A DNA stretch of 64,000 bases from Halodesulfovibrio marinisediminis DSM 17456 (GTDB lineage: Bacteria; Desulfobacterota; Desulfovibrionia; Desulfovibrionales; Desulfovibrionaceae): assembly GCF_900129975.1 (NCBI RefSeq), contig NZ_FSRG01000004.1, positions 744,001 through 808,000 of the forward strand, read 5' to 3'. The position numbers were made by a program, and so were the translations under genes. Below the pieces are notes generated by a model that saw nothing but the letters and a program-made list of their open reading frames with translations, had not been told where the DNA came from and ran no database searches. Shown here in pieces: positions 1 to 8,138 of the stretch; positions within the stretch are counted from its first letter, which is position 1; every line of letters begins with the position of its first letter.

Positions 1-447
1 TGCAACGTCTTGCAGGAAATGACGTGCAACGAGTACCTGTCCCAAGATTTCACCCTGGGTCATGTTACGTTTGAAGCCCATTGTGCCTGTTGAGCAGAAA
101 GTACACGCCATAGCGCAACCTACCTGACAGGAAAGGCACTGGGAGTAGCGGCCGTTGGAGCCGGGAATCAGTACTGTTTCAACCAGAGCACCGTCATGCA
201 GCTTTAAGAGAAACTTGATCGTGCCGTCTTTGCTTTCTTGAGTAGTAACAACTTCCGGCCAGCGGATGTATGCTTCTTCCTTCAGACGTGCGCGAACAAC
301 TTTGGAGATGTTTGTCATCTCATCGAAGGATTGAACATATTTATTCCACAGCCACTGCCAAACCTGTTTGGTGCGGAATTTTTTTTCCCCGAGTCCAACG
401 AGGAACTCTTCAAGCTCTTCATATGAGAGATCAAGAATATTAACCAT
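1..447 (-). CDS. rlmN: RlmN, 23S rRNA/tRNA adenine-C2 methyltransferase (5' part, runs off the window)
   Basis: Radical SAM enzyme that methylates C2 of A2503 in 23S rRNA and A37 in some tRNAs. Only the first 149 residues lie in the window. Residues 1-90 form the family's N-terminal accessory domain (KxFRTKQVWQWLW), followed by the radical SAM motif CX3CX2C with Cys111, Cys115 and Cys118 in GCAMACTFCSTGTMGFKRN, which is diagnostic of RlmN. The start is the ATG at 447, preceded on the minus strand by AAAAGGGG. The C-terminal half and the catalytic C-terminal cysteine lie outside, so completeness cannot be judged. It is divergent from the plus-strand gene at 717, with about 270 bp between them that must hold both promoters. 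Confidence 0.93.
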   Translation of the reverse strand, partial: MVNILDLSYEELEEFLVGLGEKKFRTKQVWQWLWNKYVQSFDEMTNISKVVRARLKEEAYIRWPEVVTTQESKDGTIKFLLKLHDGALVETVLIPGSNGRYSQCLSCQVGCAMACTFCSTGTMGFKRNMTQGEILGQVLVARHFLQDVA

Positions 448-716
448 GACGGCCCCTTTTTTCCGGCAATGTGTACCGGTGAATCTGTGGATGGTCGCGG
501 TGCGCCATCGCCACAGACTCTATATACATTAAAGGTTGCCCTGTGAAGAGGCGGGGCAAACCTTTGCGCAATACACAGCTGGTAAAGCTTGGTGTCTGTT
601 GGGCCGTTATGCAGGTTTGCTGTGAAATAACTATTTATTTTTTAAGGGAAATAATGCTATGTAAGAGTGTCTTTATTGCATTGTAAGAATTGCTTTACCG
701 TTGTGGAGGGGGTGCT

Positions 717-1709
717 GTGAAGCTTGTAACCAATTGTATCGTTGCGATGGTGCTAATTGTGTGCACTGCGACAGTGCAGGCTTTAGCGGGGGATGTGCGC
801 GTTGAACGGGCGGCTGCGATGCGCAGTGTAGATATGGAGCTTTATACGTTCTACATGAAGCAGAGTCAGGGGTTGGAGTTGTGTAACAGTATATGTCCTG
901 ATCATGCAGAAGCGTTTGAAAATGCTTCCGGTACACTTGCCGTTCTGCTTGATGATGCTGTTAGTTCTATACGTAGTGAGCAGTATGGTACTGTAGATTT
1001 TCGTAAATATGATGGAGAGTTGTATGCAGCCAGCAAGGGAAAATTTTCTGACTCTGTTGGCTGTACGTCTTGTATTGCTTTGGTAGAAGATGTTCAGAAG
1101 TATTCTGAGAACGGTCTTCCTGCTGAGATGGCACGCACTGTATTATTCCATACCGAAAAATATCGATTGTCTCCCGAACAGGAATTTAGTGACGGTCTGG
1201 TTTCTATTACCCGTTATCAATGGAATGCCAGTGGTAAAAAACGTACCTGCCGTGTTTCTATTCCAAAAACATGGGGGAAGGTTGCATCCACTGGGGCAAG
1301 ACGTTCTGTTGAATATCGAAGTGCCTTGGGAAATGGTATTCCTTTTTTTTCTATTCAATATGCACCGGCGAGACGTGTGTCCTCGGAAGACGCAGTTATG
1401 CAGGAACTTCAACGTCGAGTTTCGTTGGATACGTTATCAGAACATTTTGGTACTGTTGAAATTCTCGCACAAGGTGTTCAGCGACTCGGTAATACCCAGA
1501 GTATATGGGTGATGTTTTCAGCGAATGGGAAAGGCGACAACGGTGCTGGATACTATTACAACTGGTATATGCTGGTTGATGGTACCGTGCTTATGTTCCA
1601 GTCCGGTGTTAGTGGGGAGGGGAATGCTCCGACAATGGAACAGGAAGAGCTGTTCCGTAAGTACTATCAAACGTTACGTGAAATAGCTGTTTCTTCTGTA
1701 ATTGGATAA
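717..1709 (+). CDS. Secreted protein of unknown function (330 aa)
   Basis: I do not recognise this protein. The GTG at 717 is chosen as the start because GGAGG lies 7 bp upstream; the longer frame from TTG at 690 lacks a ribosome site. The first 26 residues (MKLVTNCIVAMVLIVCTATVQALAG) form a typical Sec signal peptide, so the protein should be exported. The mature part has two Cys clusters, LCNSICPDHAEAF near residue 60 and VGCTSCIALVEDV near residue 110, suggesting disulfides or metal binding in the periplasm. The C-terminal half is rich in beta-type segments with aromatic residues (GAGYYYNWYMLVDG). It appears monocistronic and ends at a terminator at 1761. Function is not assigned. Confidence 0.7.
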   Translation: MKLVTNCIVAMVLIVCTATVQALAGDVRVERAAAMRSVDMELYTFYMKQSQGLELCNSICPDHAEAFENASGTLAVLLDDAVSSIRSEQYGTVDFRKYDGELYAASKGKFSDSVGCTSCIALVEDVQKYSENGLPAEMARTVLFHTEKYRLSPEQEFSDGLVSITRYQWNASGKKRTCRVSIPKTWGKVASTGARRSVEYRSALGNGIPFFSIQYAPARRVSSEDAVMQELQRRVSLDTLSEHFGTVEILAQGVQRLGNTQSIWVMFSANGKGDNGAGYYYNWYMLVDGTVLMFQSGVSGEGNAPTMEQEELFRKYYQTLREIAVSSVIG

Positions 1710-1760
1710 TAAATTTCTGAAGTCTTACCTGCTTGTTTTTTAATGTATGGCTAAAAGAAA

Positions 1761-1797
1761 GGCCGTCATCACATTTGCGATGACGGCCTATTTTTTT
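1761..1797. terminator. Rho-independent terminator between convergent genes
   Basis: A perfect 10-bp stem GGCCGTCATC/GATGACGGCC (1761-1770 with 1779-1788) is followed by TATTTTTTT on the plus strand. An A-rich run precedes it, so it may work both ways. It ends the secreted-protein gene (stop 1709) and probably also the dehydrogenase on the minus strand (stop 1811). Confidence 0.9.
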
Positions 1798-1810
1798 AGA
1801 GAGTGGATGG

Positions 1811-2977
1811 TTACAGTATACGCATAAAGATTTCAGCTACATCGTCTTTGCTGAGTGGAGCAATTCGTCCAAGGTCTCGATACGCGAATGCACTATCGAC
1901 AAGGTGAGGCACGTCTTCTTCGGTTACACCCCAGCCGGAAAGACGGGATGGTGCGCCCCAACTTGAGAACGCTGCGCGGGTTGCATCAATGCCACCCTGA
2001 ATAGTGTCCTGTCCCCATACTGTTGCTGCAAAACGATTGAAAATTTCTGGTGCTTTTGCACATACCTGTTGCATCCATGAAGGGAAGATGACGGCAAGGC
2101 CTTCACCATGTGGAATATGCGGGAAGCGTCCGCTCAATGCATGTTCAAGTGCATGGGAAGTCCAGTCCCCACCGGACAAGCCGCATCCTGTAAGACCGTT
2201 GAGGCTTAAGCAGGAAGCCCAGGCAAGGTTGGCACGAGCTTCATAATTGGAAGGATCGTGGTGCAGGGAGTGCAGGGAGTTGATGAGAGAAATGAGCAGC
2301 CCTTCACAGATGTTCAGGGTTGTTTCCTCATTGAAATATCCGGTACGCTTATCTGCAATGCGACCACGGAAGTAGTTTTCCATGATGTGTGTCATTGCAT
2401 CAATTCCACTGCCTGCGGTGATTTTCCATGGGGTCTGAACTTGATAGAGCGGGTCGATTGCGGTCACTTTAGGGATCATGCAATGTCCACCAAGGCTCCA
2501 TTTTTTTTGCATCCGTTCGTTAGTGATAACGGCTTTACCATTCATTTCAGAACCGGTTCCGGACAACGTAACAACTGTGTATACAGGTAAAGAACGCTCT
2601 ACAGTTTTGCGAGACTCAACGCGTTCCCAGTAATCATCAAGATATACACCGGCAGCGATGGCTTTTGCAGCATCAATAACGCTACCGCCACCAACACCGA
2701 GTACAGCTCCTACACTGGCTTTGCGAGCAATGTTGATGCCTGCTTCAATCTGATCAAGTGACGGGTTTGGTTTAATTCCCCAAAATTCAGTCCAGTCTAC
2801 GCCTGCTTCCTGCAACGAACGGATGGTAGCCTCATAGGCACCGTTGTTACGTGCAGATCCGCCGCCGAGAACGAGAAGGACGGAAGACGCCTCTTTTACA
2901 ATATGCCAGCCGATAAGATCGACAGCGTCCTGACCAAAAATTACCTGAGTAGGGGCACTATAAGTAAAAGCATCCAT
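1811..2977 (-). CDS. Iron-containing alcohol dehydrogenase (butanol dehydrogenase/YqhD group)
   Basis: NAD(P)H-dependent, metal-dependent alcohol/aldehyde oxidoreductase, cytoplasmic, 388 aa as usual for the family. The Rossmann-type GGGS motifs lie near residue 38 (LVLGGGSARNNGAY) and 95 (LGVGGGSVIDAAKAIAAG). Metal ligands aligned to YqhD are Asp193 and His197 (GIDAMTHIMENYF), His279 (SHALEHALSG) and His290 (IPHGEGLAVIFP). The ATG at 2977 is preferred because AGGTGA lies just upstream and the protein then starts like the family (MDAFTYSAPTQVIFG); the frame extends to 3055 without support. It sits alone between tupC and the terminator at 1761. The physiological substrate cannot be read from sequence; ethanol or butanol-type alcohols and aldehydes are likely. 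Confidence 0.92.
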   Translation of the reverse strand: MDAFTYSAPTQVIFGQDAVDLIGWHIVKEASSVLLVLGGGSARNNGAYEATIRSLQEAGVDWTEFWGIKPNPSLDQIEAGINIARKASVGAVLGVGGGSVIDAAKAIAAGVYLDDYWERVESRKTVERSLPVYTVVTLSGTGSEMNGKAVITNERMQKKWSLGGHCMIPKVTAIDPLYQVQTPWKITAGSGIDAMTHIMENYFRGRIADKRTGYFNEETTLNICEGLLISLINSLHSLHHDPSNYEARANLAWASCLSLNGLTGCGLSGGDWTSHALEHALSGRFPHIPHGEGLAVIFPSWMQQVCAKAPEIFNRFAATVWGQDTIQGGIDATRAAFSSWGAPSRLSGWGVTEEDVPHLVDSAFAYRDLGRIAPLSKDDVAEIFMRIL

Positions 2978-3167
2978 GTTAATCACCTGATAAAAAAATG
3001 TTACTGCGCAGATTAATGCAGTGTTAACTATAGCGAGTAACTGGAATAACGACAAGTGTTGTGGCGTAGAACTCGTGAAAGAGCAGAGAAATATAGTGCT
3101 CCTGTATTATGCTAATGTGATGGCGCATTGTTAAGGTGTAAATACAGTTGCGTGAGTGCAGATGTAG

Positions 3168-3824
3168 CTAACTTATATGTGCAGACTCTATTTTTCCGTT
3201 ACGAATAAGTATAGTTCTGTCAGATACAGATGTTAACCATTCTCTGTCGTGTGAAACAATAACTAGACTTGTATTGCGTTCTGCTTTTGCACGTATTGCT
3301 GCATTTCGAATACGCTCAGTAGATTCTTCATCTAGGGATGACGTCGGTTCGTCCATAAGAAGTACGCTTGGGTTGATAGCAAGGCGTGCTGCAAGAGCTA
3401 CTCTTTGTGCCTCGCCACCGGAAAGTTCAAACCAGTTGCGGTTGAGAAAAGTCTCTGGTGAAAGACCGACTTCCTCCAGTGCTGTGGCTGCCATGTCGGT
3501 AATATTAGACATGCCGCGCACGCGTAGACCGTACTCAACATTTTCTTTAACGGTTCGCTTTAGCAAATAAGGCTGCTGAGTGAGCAGTGTAACTTCCCGA
3601 CGTAGTGAAGTGTCTGTAATTGAGGCTTCGGCGTCTCTAAATAGGAGAGTTCCACTTTTCGGTGCTTCCAGAAACGCAAGCATACGCATGAGCGTTGACT
3701 TGCCGCTACCGTTAGGACCGATGATGCCTGTAATGGTACCAGATTCCAGCGTAAGGGAATCAATAGTGAGAACTGTCCTGCCGCCGTAGGTTTGTACGAT
3801 GTTCGAAAGTTGATAAAGCGACAT
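3168..3824 (-). CDS. tupC: Tungstate ABC transporter, ATP-binding subunit TupC
   Basis: ATPase that drives tungstate uptake, needed for tungsten formate dehydrogenases and aldehyde oxidoreductases. The 218-aa protein is a single nucleotide-binding domain: Walker A GPNGSGKST near residue 36, Q-loop LLTQQPYLL, signature LSGGEAQRVALAARLA, Walker B VLLMDEPTSSLD and the switch His in IVSHDREWL. It starts 2 bp after the stop of tupB and is surely cotranscribed with it. The short length and lack of a C-terminal regulatory domain match TupC rather than ModC. Specificity is inferred from the neighbouring binding protein. No terminator is evident in the 190 bp before the dehydrogenase gene. Confidence 0.9.
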   Translation of the reverse strand: MSLYQLSNIVQTYGGRTVLTIDSLTLESGTITGIIGPNGSGKSTLMRMLAFLEAPKSGTLLFRDAEASITDTSLRREVTLLTQQPYLLKRTVKENVEYGLRVRGMSNITDMAATALEEVGLSPETFLNRNWFELSGGEAQRVALAARLAINPSVLLMDEPTSSLDEESTERIRNAAIRAKAERNTSLVIVSHDREWLTSVSDRTILIRNGKIESAHIS

Positions 3825-3826
3825 GA

Positions 3827-4522
3827 TTATTGCCCCGCACGACGTTTGAGTTTGGCGACACTGAAGTTAACACCAAACGCGATAATAAGCAGAACCACAC
3901 CAAGGGCAATGCCCATTGCAAACTCACCTTTACCGGTTTCCAGCGCAATGGCGGTTGTGATGGTGCGTGTGTGCCATTTGATGTTGCCGCCGACCATCAT
4001 GGATATGCCAATTTCTGATACGATGCGTCCGTAGGCTGCGACACCGGCGAGCATAAGGTGGTAGCGGGTTTCCCATAAGGTTGCACGTAGTACCTGCAAT
4101 TTATCTGCACCGAGGGTAAGCAAAGTTTCTTTCATGCCGGCGTCTGCATTTTCTACAGCATTTGCGACCATTGCTACAACAATCGGCATACCGAGCATCA
4201 CTTGCCCGATAGCAATCCCGGGAAGGGTAAAGAGTAACCCGTAGTCACCCAGCGGGCCTTGTCGAGATACCAGCGAGTATACAAGCAGACCGATAACTAC
4301 GGTGGGAAAGGAGAGCAGGGTGTCGGTAGTCATCCGTAAGGTATCGCGTCCTTTAAAGCGGCAGTATCCGAGTATAAAACCGAGTGGTGCCCCGATCAGG
4401 ATGGTAAAGAAAATAGAAAGGGATGATACGCAGAGTGTGATGTATACGGCAGACCATGTCTCAGGATTGCCGTCGAAGAGAAGTTGAAAAGCTTTCAGCA
4501 AGCCTTCGTAAATGAAACCCAT
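3827..4522 (-). CDS. tupB: Tungstate ABC transporter permease TupB
   Basis: Membrane subunit of the tungstate importer, 231 aa with about five to six hydrophobic segments. The cytoplasmic EAA loop that contacts the ATPase is visible as ETLLTLGADKLQVLRATLW near residue 145. The start at 4522 follows AAGGAGATTAC; the frame extends further upstream to 4570 but would then cover the terminator hairpin at 4545-4566. Permeases of this TupB/WtpB/ModB type are compact, and length fits. It lies between tupA (70 bp upstream, with an intervening terminator) and tupC (2 bp downstream). Confidence 0.9.
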   Translation of the reverse strand: MGFIYEGLLKAFQLLFDGNPETWSAVYITLCVSSLSIFFTILIGAPLGFILGYCRFKGRDTLRMTTDTLLSFPTVVIGLLVYSLVSRQGPLGDYGLLFTLPGIAIGQVMLGMPIVVAMVANAVENADAGMKETLLTLGADKLQVLRATLWETRYHLMLAGVAAYGRIVSEIGISMMVGGNIKWHTRTITTAIALETGKGEFAMGIALGVVLLIIAFGVNFSVAKLKRRAGQ

Positions 4523-4536
4523 GTAATCTCCTTGCC

Positions 4537-4566
4537 AAAAAAAATGGGGTGGCAAAAGCCACCCCA
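4537..4566 (-). terminator. Attenuating terminator between tupA and tupB
   Basis: On the minus strand a perfect 9-bp stem TGGGGTGGC/GCCACCCCA with a TTTT loop (4545-4566) is followed at once by eight T residues (4537-4544), then the tupB ribosome site. It is a textbook intrinsic terminator located inside the operon, so most transcripts probably stop after tupA and a minority read through into the permease and ATPase genes. Confidence 0.88.
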
Positions 4567-4592
4567 GCAAAGTCTATTTTTACAAAAGCAAA

Positions 4593-5414
4593 TTACTTAC
4601 CTGCGTTAGGGGTAAAGAGCTGTTTGCCGAGAAGACGGAAGTCGCCGATTGCTTTCTGTGCTTTAGGAGAAGCCATCCATGCGATGAATTCGTTAGCAAA
4701 CTCTACCTTTGCCTTAGGGCAAACAGCAGGGTTGATAGCAATAGCACTGTACTGGTTAAAGAGTACTTTATCGCCTTCTACTACGATTTTCAACGGTGTC
4801 TTACCTTTGTTTACGTCCATGTACTTGATCCAGGTACCACGGTCAGTCATGGTGTAAGCACCTTTCTGAGCTGCTGCGTTCAGGGTTTTGAGCATACCCT
4901 GACCAAGCTGCATGTACCAGTCTGCTTTGTCAGGAACAGCCATCCCTGCAGCTTTCCAGAGAGAGATTTCTTTTTTGTTGGTACCGGAGTTGTCACCGCG
5001 AGAAGCGAAAGGAGCTTTTGCTTTTGCAATTGCTTTCAGTGCTTCTTCTACATGCATACCTTTAACGTGTGCAGGATCAGCAGCTGGACCTACGATAACA
5101 AAGTCATTGTACATAAGCTGGGTACGGTCAACGCCATGGCCTTCTTTTACAAATTTCTTTTCTGCACCAGGAGCGTGTACGAGCAGAACATCAACGTCGC
5201 AGTTTCGGCCCATAGCAAGAGCTTTACCGGTGCCGATAGCAGTCCAGCGGATGTCGATGCCGGTATCTTTAGTGAATTCTGGCATAAGTTCATCAAGCAG
5301 ACCGGTGTTGTCGGTACTGGTGGTGGTAGCCATCATAAGAACTTTATCTTTTGCCTGTGCCATTGCTGGTACAAGCAGGGCTAATGCGAGAAGTAAGGCA
5401 GCAAATTTTTTCAT
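4593..5414 (-). CDS. tupA: Tungstate-binding periplasmic protein TupA
   Basis: Extracytoplasmic solute-binding protein for the tungstate ABC importer, 273 aa. A signal peptide (MKKFAALLLALALLVPAMAQA) is followed directly by the TupA signature TTTSTDNTGLLDEL, whose TTTS contacts the oxyanion, and by the second conserved block SRGDNSGTNKKE near residue 140. The start at 5414 is chosen because GGAG is 6 bp upstream and the signal peptide then has a normal charged n-region; the frame could begin 18 bp earlier. It heads the tupABC operon and is followed by a strong terminator that should favour its own expression. TTTS and the overall layout make tungstate more likely than molybdate, but selectivity is inferred from family knowledge. 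Confidence 0.93.
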   Translation of the reverse strand: MKKFAALLLALALLVPAMAQAKDKVLMMATTTSTDNTGLLDELMPEFTKDTGIDIRWTAIGTGKALAMGRNCDVDVLLVHAPGAEKKFVKEGHGVDRTQLMYNDFVIVGPAADPAHVKGMHVEEALKAIAKAKAPFASRGDNSGTNKKEISLWKAAGMAVPDKADWYMQLGQGMLKTLNAAAQKGAYTMTDRGTWIKYMDVNKGKTPLKIVVEGDKVLFNQYSAIAINPAVCPKAKVEFANEFIAWMASPKAQKAIGDFRLLGKQLFTPNAGK

Positions 5415-5530
5415 TACAAGCTCCATCGTCATTTTAAGTTATTTTTAGTCCTGATTAGGAACAAAAAGAGGTGTAACCATATTTTTCGACTAAAGGAAAC
5501 CAAAAATACCTGCGTATAAAATGACACATT

Positions 5531-5576
5531 GTAAAAACGTACTGGTTTTACTACCTGAATTAATTATATATAATTA
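5531..5576 (-). promoter_or_regulatory. Candidate operator region of the tup operon
   Basis: About 115-160 bp upstream of tupA lie two inverted repeats: GTAAAA-N9-TTTTAC at 5531-5551 and a perfect 16-bp AT palindrome TAATTATATATAATTA at 5561-5576. Either could bind a tungstate/molybdate-responsive regulator such as TunR or a ModE-type protein, but I cannot match a known consensus with confidence. AT-rich palindromes arise easily by chance. Confidence 0.3.
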
Positions 5577-5621
5577 TATACTGCTGAAATAGATAACTAA
5601 GGATGACTAATAGTAACAATA

Positions 5622-5656
5622 AAAGAGGACAGTGATTTTTTTTCACTGTCCTCTTT
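5622..5656 (-). terminator. Terminator downstream of the 5687-6172 gene
   Basis: A 14-bp perfect stem AAAGAGGACAGTGA/TCACTGTCCTCTTT (5622-5635 with 5643-5656) lies 30 bp after the stop of the secreted-protein gene on the minus strand. The T-run on that strand is partly inside the stem (CTCTTTTAT). Confidence 0.75.
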
Positions 5657-5686
5657 TTGGGTGAAACAACTGCTTACGTCGGAGCG

Positions 5687-6172
5687 TTATTCAAATAAGT
5701 ATCCGTACTGCAGAGCAATTTGGTCTGTTTTGTTCGCAATGGAGGTTGCGAGCATGGTAACGTTCTCTGCTGTTACGATGCCGGTATCCTGAGCAAGATA
5801 GTACTTCAGGTTATTAGCGTTTTCGGAAAAGACCCACACAATGCTGTATACTGAGCCGATTGTTGGGCGGTCAGTAAACTCTGACATTGTTGTGAGCATG
5901 ACAGTGATTTTCGGTACGTCATCACCGGTCATTTTAAAGAGACTTGTAGTATTACAGGTGCTTTTGAGTTCAAAAGCCAGCATGGAGCCCAGATTGTCCG
6001 CCCCTTTCTGTTCAATAAAGATAGGAGTTGTGCGGGAAGTGATAACAGCAGGTTTATCTGCTTTAGGTTGGGCAGATTGCGTTGCCTTGGTTGTTTTTGG
6101 TGCAGCTTCTGCAAATGCAGTGAGTACCGTAAATGTAATACAAATGAGTACGAAGCAGAGTAATCGTTTCAC
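5687..6172 (-). CDS. Small secreted protein of unknown function (161 aa)
   Basis: Not recognised. The frame starts with GTG at 6172, preceded by AAGGAG at good spacing. Residues 1-23 (MKRLLCFVLICITFTVLTAFAEA) are a signal peptide ending in an AxA-type cleavage site, followed by a Lys/Thr/Ala-rich linker of about 20 residues and then a compact domain from about residue 45 (ITSRTTPIFIEQKGADNLGSMLAFELK...). There is one Cys in the mature domain. The domain looks like a small periplasmic alpha/beta protein. It is flanked by its own terminator and by the MFS gene 78 bp upstream; no operon partner suggests a role. Confidence 0.65.
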   Translation of the reverse strand: MKRLLCFVLICITFTVLTAFAEAAPKTTKATQSAQPKADKPAVITSRTTPIFIEQKGADNLGSMLAFELKSTCNTTSLFKMTGDDVPKITVMLTTMSEFTDRPTIGSVYSIVWVFSENANNLKYYLAQDTGIVTAENVTMLATSIANKTDQIALQYGYLFE

Positions 6173-6250
6173 TTGGTTCTCCTTATGTCATTTCGTTACG
6201 TATGTGACTTTACATAGCACGTACTGTGAGCGATGTCAGTGAGTTAAGTG

Positions 6251-7390
6251 TTATCTATTGTCCGGTGTGCGGATAAGTTGGACTAATGTAAGAGAAACCC
6301 CTGCTAGTCCTGCCGCCGCAAGGAACGGAATTTTGTAGTCGACCATCCAGAGCATGCCGCCAAGAGCCGGAACAACGACTGCTGCAATGTGGTTAATTGT
6401 AAAGCTGACTGCCATGGAAGGCGCAATGTCGGATGGGTCTGCAATCTTTTGGAAGTAGGATTTAATCGCCAAGGAGAAGTTGAAGAAAATATGATCCAGC
6501 ACATATAGAAGTGCTACGAGCATCTTAGATTCAACATAGGCGTATGAAATAAAGACTACAATCATGGCTGCATATTCCAAGGAAAGTACCTTGCGTTCAC
6601 CGAACTTGTTAACGGCACGGCCAATAGCAGGTGAAAGCCACCAGTTGATGACGTTGTTGGCAATGAAGAGCAGGGTGATTTCTTGAATGGTGAATTGGAA
6701 TTTATCCACCATAAGGAAAACTGCAAATGCCACAAAAATTTGTCTGCGTGCTCCCGCAAAAAAGTTAAGAAGATAGAACAGCCAGTAACGCCAGCGCAGA
6801 ATCATTTTTTTGTGCTGCGGATGTACGTTAGCTGATGTTGGGTTTTGCGTTAAACACCAGAAGGCTGCGAGAATAACAATGATACCGAATAGCCAAAAAA
6901 GCTGCTGGAAGTTTAACGCCATGCTCAACAGGAAGATAGCGCCACCTACAATAAGGTTGGTTGCAGAGCCCATAGCTCTGAGTCTACCCATGATGACAGG
7001 AGCTTTTTTCAAATCAAAATATTGGAGTATAAGTGACTGGTTTATTGTCTCATAATAGTGGAAACCGAAGCTCATAATGAGCGTTGTGATGATCATTCCG
7101 TGATATGTAGGCAGCGAGCCTGTCAGTCCTACTCCAAGTCCAAGAATGGCTATAGAGATAGGGGCAAGGCGGTGCTCTGCAATAAAGAGCAGAATGTAGA
7201 TGACAAGCAGGGCGAGAAAACCCGGAATTTCGCGAACGGATTGAATGATACCGATCTGTTGGCCTGTCAGTCCTACAATATCAACTGCAAAGTTGTTGTA
7301 GAGGGTGCGCCACGCTTGAAAACCAGTTGCAACAGCAATGGTCATAACAAGCAGAAAAATATACATTCGGCGGCGATCTGCGTCGGACAT
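6251..7390 (-). CDS. Major facilitator superfamily transporter
   Basis: Inner-membrane secondary transporter of 379 aa with about twelve hydrophobic segments. The MFS-type loop between TM2 and TM3 and a central cytoplasmic loop (about residue 185-200, TQNPTSANVHPQHKKMILRW) separate two six-helix halves. The start at 7390 (MSDADRRRMYIFLLV) is preferred because GGAG is 8 bp upstream and a charged n-terminus leads into TM1; the longer frame to 7486 has no ribosome site. Substrate cannot be assigned. The gene stands between the secreted protein and AMMECR1 genes with hairpins on the upstream side, so it is probably transcribed alone. Confidence 0.82.
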   Translation of the reverse strand: MSDADRRRMYIFLLVMTIAVATGFQAWRTLYNNFAVDIVGLTGQQIGIIQSVREIPGFLALLVIYILLFIAEHRLAPISIAILGLGVGLTGSLPTYHGMIITTLIMSFGFHYYETINQSLILQYFDLKKAPVIMGRLRAMGSATNLIVGGAIFLLSMALNFQQLFWLFGIIVILAAFWCLTQNPTSANVHPQHKKMILRWRYWLFYLLNFFAGARRQIFVAFAVFLMVDKFQFTIQEITLLFIANNVINWWLSPAIGRAVNKFGERKVLSLEYAAMIVVFISYAYVESKMLVALLYVLDHIFFNFSLAIKSYFQKIADPSDIAPSMAVSFTINHIAAVVVPALGGMLWMVDYKIPFLAAAGLAGVSLTLVQLIRTPDNR

Positions 7391-7494
7391 GGTAGGCTCT
7401 CCAGAATGTCGTGCAATATATGTGAAGGATAATACGCACACCCATGTGCGCGGCACGATCATGCAAGATATTGTTTGTCCAAGCAAGCAGGATT

Positions 7495-7523
7495 ATCCAT
7501 ACACTTTATGAAAGTGTATGGAT
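7495..7523. repeat. 13-bp inverted repeat after the AMMECR1 gene
   Basis: ATCCATACACTTT at 7495-7507 pairs perfectly with 7511-7523 around an ATG loop. It lies 25 bp downstream of the AMMECR1 stop on the minus strand and probably ends that transcript, but there is no T-run after it (GGATAATCC), so an RNA-stabilising hairpin is an equal possibility. Confidence 0.55.
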
Positions 7524-7547
7524 TAAAGATGGTTGTTTGAGTGTGGA

Positions 7548-8126
7548 TTAAAATACGTAGGCTTCAAACCAGAGGATTTTTGTCTCCGGATGCTGCCACA
7601 TGTCGGGTTTGAGCCCTGCTTTTACGCAAGTTTGCTCTAGAAATGTTTTACGGTCCCAATGCAATTCTTTAGGAACCTGAGGAAGGAGCAGGCCGGAGTA
7701 TGATCCGTACTGCATAATGAGTCCGTGCCTGCCTATTTTAATAAGGTCAGTGTCCGGACAGATGCTGATTGGTCCCATGATAGAGATTTCTACTGAAAGA
7801 TCAGCAAATTCAGATTCTGAGACCGGCGGAAAACGAGGGTCTTCAAATGCAGCGGCGCGAGCCATGCGGGCTACGGTGATATATAGTGGTCCCTTTCCGA
7901 CGACATTGCCGATGCAGCCGCGAAGTGCACCACTTTTTTTCAGCGTGACAAAAGCGCCAAGCTCTTCTGTAAGCGCAGGGTTATCCGGCTTCGGAACGGC
8001 TTTTTCTTCAAGAGGACGAGCACCTTCAAAGTACGTGGTAATGCTCCACTGTACGAGATTTTTCAGGTAGTTTTTATCTGCTGTTGACAGGGAAAGACTA
8101 CGGACGTCGTTTTTTTCGTTGCTCAT
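7548..8126 (-). CDS. AMMECR1 domain protein
   Basis: Member of the AMMECR1 family, found across all domains and often linked in bacteria to Memo-like and radical SAM proteins (AmmeMemoRadiSam). Its biochemical role is not established. The 192-aa protein carries the invariant LRGCIG motif (near residue 70) and the surrounding conserved blocks (ARMARAAAFEDPRFPPV; LSVEISIMGPISIC). The ATG at 8126 is favoured because GGAGAAG lies just upstream; the ATG at 8138 has no ribosome site. It follows the LysR gene by 12 bp and is probably the last gene of the run from acs. Neither the Memo nor the radical SAM partner is adjacent here. Confidence 0.88.
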   Translation of the reverse strand: MSNEKNDVRSLSLSTADKNYLKNLVQWSITTYFEGARPLEEKAVPKPDNPALTEELGAFVTLKKSGALRGCIGNVVGKGPLYITVARMARAAAFEDPRFPPVSESEFADLSVEISIMGPISICPDTDLIKIGRHGLIMQYGSYSGLLLPQVPKELHWDRKTFLEQTCVKAGLKPDMWQHPETKILWFEAYVF

Positions 8127-8138
8127 ACTCTTCTCCAT

